Source of the DNA: JAVBSN01 sp031556525
GTDB taxonomy: Bacteria; Bacillota; Clostridia; Lachnospirales; Lachnospiraceae
Reading direction: 5' to 3'
Assembly: GCA_031556525.1 (NCBI GenBank)
Contig: JAVBSS010000030.1
Coordinates: forward strand, 1 to 64,000
DNA: 64,000 bases
Shown here: one piece after another, positions 1 to 8,567 of the stretch
How positions within the stretch are numbered: position 1 is the stretch's first letter
Layout of the letters: the number at the start of each line of letters is the position of its first letter
Program-made: the position numbers and the translations under genes
Notes under the pieces: generated by a model
Told to the model about the DNA's origin: nothing
Seen by the model: only the letters and a program-made list of their open reading frames with translations
The model's database searches: none

Positions 1-216
1 AAATTAGGTGCTGTACAAAACAGACTTGAGTATACTGTTAATAACTTAAAGAACTACTCAGAGAACCTTCAAACAGCAGAGTCTCGTATCCGTGATACAG
101 ATATGGCTGAAGAGATGGTTAACTACTCTAAGAGTAATATCTTGCAACAAGCTGCACAATCAATGCTTGCACAAGCTAACCAGTCTAACCAAGGCGTATT
201 ATCATTACTTCAATAA
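1..216 (+). CDS. fliC: Flagellin, C-terminal fragment
   Basis: The reading frame is open from base 1 and ends at TAA 214-216, giving 71 residues of the C-terminal D0/D1 helices of a flagellin. The signature is clear: ESRIRDTDMAEEMV, then LQQAAQSMLAQANQ and the end QGVLSLLQ, which is the canonical filament-core helix. The 5' part lies outside the window. Codon choice is richer in C-ending codons (ATC, AAC, CTT) than the genes that follow, as expected for a very highly expressed filament subunit. It is followed by a strong hairpin terminator and then by the glycosylation island that probably decorates this protein. Confidence 0.95.
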   Translation, partial: KLGAVQNRLEYTVNNLKNYSENLQTAESRIRDTDMAEEMVNYSKSNILQQAAQSMLAQANQSNQGVLSLLQ

Positions 217-239
217 TTATAAGTATTATTGCAAATATC

Positions 240-262
240 GCTGGCCATTTGGCCAGCTTTAT
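240..262 (+). terminator. Rho-independent terminator of flagellin
   Basis: A perfect 7-bp stem, GCTGGCC (240-246) and GGCCAGC (251-257), closes a 4-base loop and is followed by TTTATTTG. It lies 24 bases after the flagellin stop and separates the abundant flagellin message from the island downstream. Confidence 0.85.
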
Positions 263-294
263 TTGTATAAAAATATATTTGTGCGGGAGGATAT

Positions 295-558
295 ATGGAA
301 ACGAGAGTGTTAATAAATGGATTAAATGATATAATAGATATATTATATAATGATGGATATAGTGAGGGTGTTGGAATGTTAAATGAATACCTTCCGTATT
401 TGGCGAATATAGGAAGTAGTATAATCGACAATATTAAAATGTTAGAGTACACACAGATATTACAGAAGATACTTGAGGCAATGCAATCGGATGACCCTAT
501 ATTATTAGGTGATGTTATAAAATATGAATTAGTGGATGTTATAGATAAATATATGTAA
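295..558 (+). CDS. Small helical protein of the flagellin glycosylation island
   Basis: An 87-residue, probably all-helical acidic protein with a strong ribosome binding site (GGGAGG, 284-289) just before ATG 295. It has no signal peptide or membrane segment. It sits between the flagellin terminator and the Maf gene, 11 bases before the latter, so it is probably co-transcribed with maf. Its C-terminal half (a pattern of LEAM..DD..LLGDV..YEL.DVID) resembles small conserved proteins often found in Clostridia flagellar loci, and loosely resembles the 126-residue protein beside fliD at the far end of this window. A chaperone-like or regulatory role for flagellin or Maf is only inference. Confidence 0.7.
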   Translation: METRVLINGLNDIIDILYNDGYSEGVGMLNEYLPYLANIGSSIIDNIKMLEYTQILQKILEAMQSDDPILLGDVIKYELVDVIDKYM

Positions 559-569
559 GGGGATATAAT

Positions 570-2429
570 ATGTCATACTTTGATAGAAATATAGAATGTA
601 TTAGAGAGAATAATAAAGACCTGTATGAGGGAATAATTAATTATACAGAATATAGCAAGGATATAAGTGTCTTTACATATGATGCTAAGATAGAGGGACA
701 ATATATAGAATTACACATTGATAATAAAATATATTATATGAATAGTATATATAGCCCTAGAGCAGAAGCTTTAAGGATAATTGAAAAGTGTAAGGATATG
801 GATCCTAGAAGTAAGCTAGCATTTGTTGGATTTGGTAATGGAACATTAGCTAGAGAACTTATGAATATGGAAGATAGTAAAGCCGCGTATATATTTTACG
901 AACCTTCACCAGAAATCTTCAAGCATGTATTAGAAAATTATGATTTAACAGATATATTAAATAATGGGAAAATACATATATTTGTAGAAGGATATAATTC
1001 GAATAAACTTAATATATGGTTAAATGATGCATTTTCATATAGTAATTGGAAATTATTATTCATATATACATTGTCTAAGTATGATAAATTATTTAATAAT
1101 AATGAAAAATGGTTTAATGGTTTATGTAACGATATACTGAGAACAAAATCAGCAGAACGTAATACTATAATAGAATTTGCAGAAGATACACTAAAGAATT
1201 CTATAGAATCCTTAGTGCATCTTCCTTTTGCTACGTCTTCTTATGACTTTCTAAATAAATTTCCAAAGGATATGCCAGCTATAGTAGTAGCAGCAGGACC
1301 TTCTTTAGAGAAAAATGTGCATTATTTAAAAGAAGCAAAGAATAAGGCTTTGATTATAGCTGTAGATAGAGCTGCTATATATTTGCTTAATCAAGGTATA
1401 GAACCAGATATGGTGTGCACTATTGATCCAAGAAAGCCTGTTCACATGTTTGATGATGATAGACTTAAAGATATTCCTTTAGTAATTAGCCCTAATTCCA
1501 ATATTAATGCAATTAATAGAGTTGAAGGCGGAAGCAAAATGATATACGGAACTTCTTATGAACTTTATAATACAGATATATTTAAAAAATATGGAAGCTA
1601 TGTTCCTGCATTTCCAGTAGGGGGTTCGGTTGCGACTTTTGCTTTCTATTTGGCGGTGTATTGGGAGTTTAGCAGAGTTGTATTAATTGGACAAGATTTG
1701 GCAACATCAGGTAATAAGCATCATGCAGGGGAAGAAGGATACAATGATAGTAATATACCTAAAAATATGATTGAAGTTGAAGATATATATGGTGGTACAG
1801 CATATACCACTCCTGATTTCTATGAATATGTTAAATGGTACAATATGCAAATAGAACATTTATCAGATAAGATAGAGGTTATAGATGCTACAGAAGGTGG
1901 AGCTAAATTTAAGGGCAGTATTATCATGACACTTAAAGAAGTTGTAGATAACTATTGTATAAATGAATATGATGTTACGGCTATTATTAATGGTGTAGGA
2001 GAGACCTTCAATGATGATGTCAAAAAATCCATTATACAAGATTATATAAAGAGTAAGGATAATTTTAAAAAGATAAAGAGAATATTATCAGAGGCTGTTA
2101 GTGATATGAGTAGAGGTGTAACTCTTATAAAAAGAGGTACTTATACTAATAGAGACTTAGATAATATTGAGAAAAGTATATTTAAGAGTAACAAATTAAT
2201 AGAGGAATCTTATGAGGCATTTTTCTTTGTGGAGTCGTCGCTTGAGGAAGAACTTGAAATGACTGATGATATATATGATTCTCATGATAATCCGTTAGAT
2301 GAAACAATAAGATTGTATGAAAAGATAATAAAATACTATAATAAATTATTGGAGACAGAAGCAAAGGTAATACCTATGTGGGATGCGATGATAGAAAAAG
2401 TACAAGATAAGATTAGAGATATAATATAA
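570..2429 (+). CDS. Maf-type motility accessory factor (DUF115 flagellin glycosyltransferase)
   Basis: A 619-residue protein of the motility accessory factor family, putative transferases that attach nonulosonic acids to Ser/Thr of flagellin in the cytoplasm. Residues about 80-180 form a Rossmann-like region (VGFGNGTLARELM). The core DUF115/MptE-like domain spans about 230-430, with AAGPSLEKN near residue 241 and VGGSVATFAFYLA. The C-terminal 150 residues are helical. Length agrees with the family (about 600-650). It lies directly between flagellin and the complete set of pse genes, the arrangement seen in Campylobacter, Clostridium and Geobacillus, so the donor is probably CMP-pseudaminic acid or a derivative. 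Start ATG 570 follows GGGGATATAAT. Confidence 0.9.
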   Translation: MSYFDRNIECIRENNKDLYEGIINYTEYSKDISVFTYDAKIEGQYIELHIDNKIYYMNSIYSPRAEALRIIEKCKDMDPRSKLAFVGFGNGTLARELMNMEDSKAAYIFYEPSPEIFKHVLENYDLTDILNNGKIHIFVEGYNSNKLNIWLNDAFSYSNWKLLFIYTLSKYDKLFNNNEKWFNGLCNDILRTKSAERNTIIEFAEDTLKNSIESLVHLPFATSSYDFLNKFPKDMPAIVVAAGPSLEKNVHYLKEAKNKALIIAVDRAAIYLLNQGIEPDMVCTIDPRKPVHMFDDDRLKDIPLVISPNSNINAINRVEGGSKMIYGTSYELYNTDIFKKYGSYVPAFPVGGSVATFAFYLAVYWEFSRVVLIGQDLATSGNKHHAGEEGYNDSNIPKNMIEVEDIYGGTAYTTPDFYEYVKWYNMQIEHLSDKIEVIDATEGGAKFKGSIIMTLKEVVDNYCINEYDVTAIINGVGETFNDDVKKSIIQDYIKSKDNFKKIKRILSEAVSDMSRGVTLIKRGTYTNRDLDNIEKSIFKSNKLIEESYEAFFFVESSLEEELEMTDDIYDSHDNPLDETIRLYEKIIKYYNKLLETEAKVIPMWDAMIEKVQDKIRDII

Positions 2430-2499
2430 TGGTATGTGCAGATAATATGAGGTATAATTAAACAAGATACCTATTAATAAATTGAGAGGATATTATAAT

Positions 2500-3504
2500 A
2501 TGCTAAATGATAAGGTTATATTAGTAACAGGTGGAACGGGTTCTTTTGGAAATCAATTTATAGATTATGTTTTTCAACATTATGAACCTAAAAAAATAAT
2601 TATATACTCAAGAGATGAATATAAGCAATTTATAATGCAAAATAAGTACAAAAATCATCCCCTATCAGATAGGCTAAGATTTTTTATTGGCGACGTTAGA
2701 GATAAAGAAAGATTATATAGAGCTTTTGATGGTGTTGATTATGTTATACATGCAGCGGCACTTAAACAAGTACCTACTTGTGAATATAATCCAATGGAAG
2801 CAGTGAAGACCAATATTGATGGAGCTATGAATATAGTAGATGCGGCTTTGGATTGTGGTGTTAAGAAAGTTGTTGCGTTATCTACGGATAAGGCAGTTAA
2901 TCCTATTAACTTATATGGAGGTACTAAGTTAGTGTCAGATAAGTTATTTATAGCAGCCAATTCTTATGCAGGAGAAAAGGATGTATGCTTTTCTATAGTA
3001 AGATATGGAAATGTTGCAGGTAGCAGGGGTTCAGTTATACCATTTTTTGAAAATATATTAGAATCAGGCGGAAAGGAACTGCCTATTACAGATTATAGGA
3101 TGACAAGATTTTGGATTAGTTTAGATGAGGGAGTTCAGCTTGTAATTAAAGCATTAGCAGATGCTAAAGGTGGTGAAACATTTATTTCAAAAATACCATC
3201 GTTTAAGATTACAGACTTAGCTCAAGCTATGTTACCTGAATGTACAATGCCTGAGGTAGGAATAAGAGAAGGTGAGAAACTTCATGAAGTAATGATTACA
3301 AGAGAAGATTCTATGACAACTTATGAGTATGATAGTCATTATATTATATATCCACATTTTAATTGGTGGAGTGAAGATAAGATACTTCAAGGTGGCAAAA
3401 AAGTAATACCAGAATTTGAATATAGTTCAGATAAGAATACAGAGTGGCTTACTATAGAAGAAATGCAGGACAAGCTACAAGAGATGAAAAATAGTAAATT
3501 ATAA
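2500..3504 (+). CDS. pseB: UDP-N-acetylglucosamine 4,6-dehydratase (inverting)
   Basis: First enzyme of pseudaminic acid synthesis: it converts UDP-GlcNAc to UDP-2-acetamido-2,6-dideoxy-beta-L-arabino-hexos-4-ulose. The N-terminal Rossmann motif TGGTGSFGNQF is followed by ALKQVPTCEYNP and by the catalytic region STDKAVNPINLYGGTK, which carries the TDK and Y residues typical of inverting dehydratases. At 334 residues it is full length. I chose ATG 2500, which has GAGAGGA at 2484-2490 upstream; the in-frame TTG at 2482 would bury that binding site in the coding region. It is the first of five pse genes in one operon. Confidence 0.93.
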   Translation: MLNDKVILVTGGTGSFGNQFIDYVFQHYEPKKIIIYSRDEYKQFIMQNKYKNHPLSDRLRFFIGDVRDKERLYRAFDGVDYVIHAAALKQVPTCEYNPMEAVKTNIDGAMNIVDAALDCGVKKVVALSTDKAVNPINLYGGTKLVSDKLFIAANSYAGEKDVCFSIVRYGNVAGSRGSVIPFFENILESGGKELPITDYRMTRFWISLDEGVQLVIKALADAKGGETFISKIPSFKITDLAQAMLPECTMPEVGIREGEKLHEVMITREDSMTTYEYDSHYIIYPHFNWWSEDKILQGGKKVIPEFEYSSDKNTEWLTIEEMQDKLQEMKNSKL

Positions 3505-3517
3505 TGGTGGTGAACTA

Positions 3518-4222
3518 ATGAGTAGCATAGCTATAATAACTGCCCGCGGGGGTAGTAAAAGAATACCTAGAAAAAATATAAAAGAGTTTTGCGGAAGACC
3601 TATAATAGAATATTCCATTAAAGCAGCTCTAGAATCTGGAATATTTGATGAGGTTATGGTTTCCACTGATGATGCGGAAATAGCAAAGATATCAGTTAAT
3701 GCAGGTGCTAAAGTGCCATTTATTAGAAGTGAAGAGACTTCTAATGATTATGCAACAACTAATGATGTATTGTCAGAAGTATTTACAAAATATAAAGATA
3801 TTGGAAAAGAATTTGATTATGCATGTTGTATTTATCCTACAGCACCATTTGTAACAGCAGATAAATTAATAAATGCTTATAATCTGATGATTAATAATAA
3901 ATGTGATGCAGTTACACCTGTTGTAAGATATTCATTTCCGCCACAGCGTTGTTATATTATAGATGATGCTGATAACATTAAAACATTACAATATAAATAT
4001 CCTGAATATAGATTGTCAAGATCTCAAGATTTAGAACCTTACTATCATGATTGTGGACAGTTTTATATGATGGATATATATTCATTTTTAAATAAGAGTG
4101 AAGAGGATAAAGTTAAAATGCCACTAATTATATCAGAAATGGAAGTTCAGGATATTGATAATGAAGAAGATTGGATGTTAGCTGAGATAAAATATAAATA
4201 TATGAAAAAGAATAATTATTAA
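3518..4222 (+). CDS. pseF: Pseudaminic acid cytidylyltransferase
   Basis: A 234-residue CMP-sugar synthetase that activates pseudaminic acid with CTP, forming the CMP donor used by Maf transferases. The N-terminal nucleotide-binding motif ARGGSKRIPRKNIKEF is textbook for the NeuA/PseF family, and YPTAPFVTADKL and YHDCGQFYMMD match the substrate-binding segments. Length equals that of characterised PseF. It lies 13 bases after pseB and 16 before pseI, with GGTGG before ATG 3518. NeuA or a legionaminic-acid activase is excluded mainly by context: the neighbouring PseB, PseC and PseG belong to the pseudaminic branch. Confidence 0.9.
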   Translation: MSSIAIITARGGSKRIPRKNIKEFCGRPIIEYSIKAALESGIFDEVMVSTDDAEIAKISVNAGAKVPFIRSEETSNDYATTNDVLSEVFTKYKDIGKEFDYACCIYPTAPFVTADKLINAYNLMINNKCDAVTPVVRYSFPPQRCYIIDDADNIKTLQYKYPEYRLSRSQDLEPYYHDCGQFYMMDIYSFLNKSEEDKVKMPLIISEMEVQDIDNEEDWMLAEIKYKYMKKNNY

Positions 4223-4238
4223 TAGAGGTAATTTTAAT

Positions 4239-5291
4239 ATGATAAATGAAATTAAGATAGAAGATAAAATAATTAGTAATAGTAATTCTGTTTATATAAT
4301 TGGAGAAATGTCAGCTAATCATTTAATGGATTATGATAGAGCTAAAAAAATAATTAAAGGTGTTGCTGAATCAGGGGCAGATGCAATTAAATTACAGACA
4401 TATACAGCGGATACAATTACAATTGATTGTAGTAACGAGCACTTCCAAGCTCAAAAGGGTGGCTTGTGGGAAGGTGAAACATTATATTCTTTGTATCAAA
4501 AAGCATATACTCCATGGGAGTGGCAGGGCGATTTACAAGAATATGCCAATAGTTTAGGATTGGCATGTTTTTCATCGCCCTTTGATTTTACTGCTGTTGA
4601 TTTTATGGAAAGTATAAATATGCCAGCATATAAGATAGCAGCACCAGAAATAAGAGATATTCCGCTTATTCGTAAAACAGCTTTAACTGGGAAACCAATA
4701 ATGATTTCGACAGGAATTGCACATCTAGAAGATATAGAAAGAGCGGTTGAAACTTGTAAAGAAGCGGGTAACAATAAGATAATATTGTTAAAGTGCACTT
4801 CTGAATATCCTTGCCCTTATGAAGATGTGAATTTGAATAATATACCTAATATGGCTAATGCATTTGATTGTATTGTAGGGATATCTGATCATACATTTGG
4901 TTCGGAAGTAGCGTTGGGAGCAGTAGCATTAGGCGCAAAGGTAATAGAAAAGCATGTAACTATAAAAAGAAGTGATGGTGGTCCAGATGGTGGATTTTCA
5001 ATGGAAATGCACGAATTTAAGGATATGATTAAACAAGTTAGAAATTTAGAGAAGGCATTAGGGAATTCAATATATTCATTAACAGATAAACAGGAGAAAA
5101 CTAGATTAAAATCTAGGTCTTTATATGTTGTAAAGGATGTAAAAGAAGGAGAAATAATTACTGTTGATAATATAAAATCTATTAGACCAGGGTATGGATT
5201 GCACACTATGTATTATGAGGAAATATTAGGTAAGAAATTTAGAAAAAGTGTAGATAAAGGAACTCCTATTACTTGGGATATAATTGATTAA
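4239..5291 (+). CDS. pseI: Pseudaminic acid synthase
   Basis: A 350-residue NeuB-family enzyme that condenses 2,4-diacetamido-2,4,6-trideoxy-L-altrose with phosphoenolpyruvate. The barrel domain carries IGEMSANHLMDYDRA, ADAIKLQTYTADT and the segment GISDHTFGSEVALGAVALGA. The C-terminal antifreeze-like SAF domain begins near residue 285 (SLYVVKDVKEGE) and ends in a GLHTMYYEEILGKK module. The family-typical length and the position between pseF and pseC support PseI over NeuB. Ribosome binding site AGAGGTAA precedes ATG 4239. Confidence 0.92.
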   Translation: MINEIKIEDKIISNSNSVYIIGEMSANHLMDYDRAKKIIKGVAESGADAIKLQTYTADTITIDCSNEHFQAQKGGLWEGETLYSLYQKAYTPWEWQGDLQEYANSLGLACFSSPFDFTAVDFMESINMPAYKIAAPEIRDIPLIRKTALTGKPIMISTGIAHLEDIERAVETCKEAGNNKIILLKCTSEYPCPYEDVNLNNIPNMANAFDCIVGISDHTFGSEVALGAVALGAKVIEKHVTIKRSDGGPDGGFSMEMHEFKDMIKQVRNLEKALGNSIYSLTDKQEKTRLKSRSLYVVKDVKEGEIITVDNIKSIRPGYGLHTMYYEEILGKKFRKSVDKGTPITWDIID

Positions 5292-5307
5292 AAGCTGGAG
5301 GGTAACC

Positions 5308-6444
5308 ATGAATATACCATATGGTAGACAATTTATAGATGAAGATGATATTAATGCAGTTATAGAGGTGTTGAAGTCAGATTATTTAACAACAGGTCCT
5401 ATGGTAACTGAATTTGAAAAAAAAGTATGTGAATATACAGGAGCTAAATATGCAGTTGCAGTTGCAAATGGAACAGCAGCATTACATATAGCTTGCCTTG
5501 CTGCAGGAATAACTAAGGATGATGAGGTAATTACAAGTCCTATTACATTTGCGGCATCCTCAAACTGTGTATTATATTGTGGTGGCAAACCAGTATTTGC
5601 AGATATAGATAAGAAAACATATAATATAGACCCTGATGATATAGAGCGTAAGATAACTGATAAAACAAAAGCAATAATTCCAGTTCATTATACAGGACAG
5701 CCATGTGATATGAATAGAATACATGCTATTGCAGATAAACATAATCTTATTGTTATTGAAGATGCAGCCCATGCATTAGGAGCAGAATATAAAGATAAGA
5801 AGATAGGCACTTTATCAGATATGACTTGTTTTAGCTTTCATCCAGTTAAACCAATAACAACTGGAGAGGGTGGAATGGTTATAACTAATGATAAGGAACT
5901 ATATAACAAATTAAGATTATTTAGTACACATGGTATTACAAGAGATGAAAATATAATGTGTTTTAATGAAGGACCTTGGTATTATGAGCAATTAGAATTA
6001 GGATATAACTATAGGATTACAGATATTTCTTGTGCGCTAGGAGTTTCACAAATGAAGAAATTGGATTCTTTTATTGAGAAAAGAAGAGACGTTGCGGCAA
6101 AGTATAATGAGGCGTTTAAGGATATAGATAAAATACAAATACCATATCAACTAGCAGAAAGTAGAAGTGGGTGGCATTTGTATATGATAAAGCTTAAAGG
6201 TATTGATAGAAAAGAAGTGTTCTTGAAATTAAGAGAAGCAGGAGTAGGAGTAAATGTACATTATATTCCTGTATATAAGTTTCCTTATTATCAAAATAAT
6301 GGATACAAGGATATAGTGTGTTCTAATGCAGAGGATTTTTATAATAATTGTATTACATTACCGATTCATCCGATGTTAAGTAATGAGGAGCAGTATTATG
6401 TAATAGAGCAGGTTAAGAAGATTGTTAACATGATAAAACATTAA
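5308..6444 (+). CDS. pseC: UDP-4-amino-4,6-dideoxy-N-acetyl-L-altrosamine transaminase
   Basis: PLP-dependent aminotransferase of the DegT/DnrJ/EryC1 family and second enzyme of the pathway: it transfers an amino group to C4 of the PseB product. It opens with NIPYGRQFIDEDDI and TTGPMVTEFE, carries GTAALHIA for phosphate binding, EDAAHALGAEY, and the Schiff-base lysine in SFHPVKPITTGEGG (Lys181 from the chosen start). It has 378 residues. ATG 5308 is preferred because GGAGGG sits at 5297-5302; an in-frame TTG at 5284 would overlap the pseI stop and lacks such a site. Confidence 0.92.
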   Translation: MNIPYGRQFIDEDDINAVIEVLKSDYLTTGPMVTEFEKKVCEYTGAKYAVAVANGTAALHIACLAAGITKDDEVITSPITFAASSNCVLYCGGKPVFADIDKKTYNIDPDDIERKITDKTKAIIPVHYTGQPCDMNRIHAIADKHNLIVIEDAAHALGAEYKDKKIGTLSDMTCFSFHPVKPITTGEGGMVITNDKELYNKLRLFSTHGITRDENIMCFNEGPWYYEQLELGYNYRITDISCALGVSQMKKLDSFIEKRRDVAAKYNEAFKDIDKIQIPYQLAESRSGWHLYMIKLKGIDRKEVFLKLREAGVGVNVHYIPVYKFPYYQNNGYKDIVCSNAEDFYNNCITLPIHPMLSNEEQYYVIEQVKKIVNMIKH

Positions 6445-6464
6445 TATAACTTGGAGATAATAAG

Positions 6465-7508
6465 ATGGTTCATATAAGAGTTGATGCTAATTCAATAATA
6501 GCTACTGGTCATATTATGAGATGTATGACTATTGCTATAGAGCTTGAAAAACTAGGCGAAAAATGTGTATTTATAATTGCAGATAAATATCCAGAAGAAA
6601 TATTACAGAGTAAGGGGTTTAATACTATATGTATTAATAGTAACTGGAAAAATCTTGATCAAGAAATAGATATAATGAAAACGTTAATTGAGAAAGAGAA
6701 TATAGAGAAATTACTAGTTGATTCATATTATGCATCAGAAGAATATATAAACACTCTTAATAAATATACAAGGATTGCTTATATTGGTACGGAATATGTT
6801 AAATATGATATCAATATGCTGATTAATTATTCAATTGACCATTTTAAATATGATTTTGATTCATTATATAAAAATACTAATACAAAGTTGTTGTTAGGGT
6901 TTGAATATGTACCATTAAGAGCTGAATTTAAAAAAACTATAGTAAATATAAATGAAAAAGTGAAAGATGTGTTAATAACAGCAGGTGGTGCAGACCAATA
7001 TAATATACTGGGAAATATTATTAATAGTATCCTATTAGATGAAGAACTGGAATCAATAAGATTTCATATAATTTCTAGTAAATTTAATGATTATATAGAT
7101 AACATAAGAGTACAAGTGGAAAATAGAGATAACATTATATTATATGAAAATATAAACAATATGTCTGAGATTATGAGTAAATGTGATATTGCTATATCAG
7201 CTGGTGGAACGACTTTGTGGGAATTATGCACCTGTGGGGTGCCTACAATTTGTTTTGGAATTGCAGATAATCAAATTAAAGCAATAAATGAATTTGGAAA
7301 TAGAGGACTTATGGTGAGTGTAGGAGATGCTAGAAATAACCATAAGTTGGCTAATCAAATACTGGTAGGGTTAAAAAAATTAATATATAATTTTGAGGAA
7401 AGAAAAAAATATAGTATTAAAATGAGTAGCACTGTTGATGGATATGGCGCAGAAAGAATAGCTAAAGAGATAATTAATATGATGTTTATTGAAGAATGGA
7501 GAGATTAA
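6465..7508 (+). CDS. pseG: UDP-2,4-diacetamido-2,4,6-trideoxy-beta-L-altropyranose hydrolase
   Basis: A GT-B-fold hydrolase (347 residues) that removes UDP so that PseI can act on the free sugar. The N-terminus IRVDANSIIATGHIMRCM matches PseG, with the Gly-His pair of the nucleotide-sugar loop. Later motifs include LITAGGADQYN near residue 170, ISAGGTTLWELCTCGVPTI and FGIADNQ. The gene ends 1 base before the next start. No separate PseH acetyltransferase follows, as one would expect in the canonical order; the two downstream enzymes and the hexapeptide acyltransferase may fill this gap. Confidence 0.9.
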   Translation: MVHIRVDANSIIATGHIMRCMTIAIELEKLGEKCVFIIADKYPEEILQSKGFNTICINSNWKNLDQEIDIMKTLIEKENIEKLLVDSYYASEEYINTLNKYTRIAYIGTEYVKYDINMLINYSIDHFKYDFDSLYKNTNTKLLLGFEYVPLRAEFKKTIVNINEKVKDVLITAGGADQYNILGNIINSILLDEELESIRFHIISSKFNDYIDNIRVQVENRDNIILYENINNMSEIMSKCDIAISAGGTTLWELCTCGVPTICFGIADNQIKAINEFGNRGLMVSVGDARNNHKLANQILVGLKKLIYNFEERKKYSIKMSSTVDGYGAERIAKEIINMMFIEEWRD

Positions 7509-7509
7509 T

Positions 7510-8517
7510 ATGGTTGTTGTTATAGGTGCATCTAGTTTTATTGGAGTATATACGGTAGAAGAGCTTATTAAGAAGGGATGCGAAGTGCTTGTTACTGGAA
7601 GAAATAACAAGTTTCGTGAACATTATGAAGCAATGGGGGTCAAATATGAAAATCTTGATCTTGAAAATGAGGCTGACCTTGAAAAACTACCAACTGCAGA
7701 TATTGATTGTGTAATTCTTTTGGCTGGACTTTTGCCAGCAAATGCCCCTGTTAATTTAGATGAAGAAGAAAATGCTGCAAATTATTTCCGCATTAATACT
7801 ATTGGAACTATTAATATCCTTGAGTATTGTAGAAGGAATGGAATAAAAAGAGTGATTTCTACAACTTCTTATTCAGATGTATTTGATTCTTGGTCTGGAG
7901 ACAGGGCACTAACAGAAGAAGAACCAAGAGGTTTTAAGTATGTTGGCGATCATGCAGCATATGTTATATCAAAAAATGCAGCATGCGATATTATGGAATA
8001 TTACAATCAACAACATGGTATGAATAATGCAGTTTTTAGATTTCCACCAGTATATGGAGTAGGACCTCATGGATCTTTATTTATTAATGGAACATATGTA
8101 AAATCAGGATTGCAAATTTTTATTGATAATGCTAGTGCAGGTGAAGATATTACTATTTTTGGAAACAAAGATTTAAGTAGGGATGTTGTTTATATAAAGG
8201 ATGTTGCTAATGCTTTTTATTTGGCGATGAATAGTGATAAAACCTATGGACTTTATAATGTTACTTCTGGTAGAGGAGTGACATTACAAGAACAGGCAGA
8301 AGTTATTGCAGAATTATTCGCACAATCTGAAGAAAGTAAATCTAAGATTATATATAAACCAGAAGTTAAGAATAGTACACCATCATATTTGTTTAGTGTG
8401 GAAAAGGCTAAGAGAGACTTTGGATATGTGCCTGCATATGCTGACTTTAAAACTATGATGATTGATTACAAGAAAGATTTAGATAAAGAAAAATTTAAAG
8501 AACTGTTCAAGTATTAA
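7510..8517 (+). CDS. NAD-dependent epimerase/dehydratase of the extended SDR family
   Basis: A 335-residue extended short-chain dehydrogenase. The Rossmann motif GASSFIGVYTVEEL is at residues 6-19, the catalytic YVISK (Y-x3-K) lies near residue 155, and TTSYSDV supplies the Ser/Thr. The start is ATG 7510 with GGAGAG at 7498-7503; a TTG at 7489 inside pseG is a less likely start. Its substrate is unknown. In the same operon as the pse genes it probably reduces or epimerises a nucleotide sugar, or alters the nonulosonic acid after synthesis. Confidence 0.8.
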   Translation: MVVVIGASSFIGVYTVEELIKKGCEVLVTGRNNKFREHYEAMGVKYENLDLENEADLEKLPTADIDCVILLAGLLPANAPVNLDEEENAANYFRINTIGTINILEYCRRNGIKRVISTTSYSDVFDSWSGDRALTEEEPRGFKYVGDHAAYVISKNAACDIMEYYNQQHGMNNAVFRFPPVYGVGPHGSLFINGTYVKSGLQIFIDNASAGEDITIFGNKDLSRDVVYIKDVANAFYLAMNSDKTYGLYNVTSGRGVTLQEQAEVIAELFAQSEESKSKIIYKPEVKNSTPSYLFSVEKAKRDFGYVPAYADFKTMMIDYKKDLDKEKFKELFKY

Positions 8518-8567
8518 GAATGAGTTGTATGAACCATAATTGCAAAGCAGGAGGAGCGATATATATA

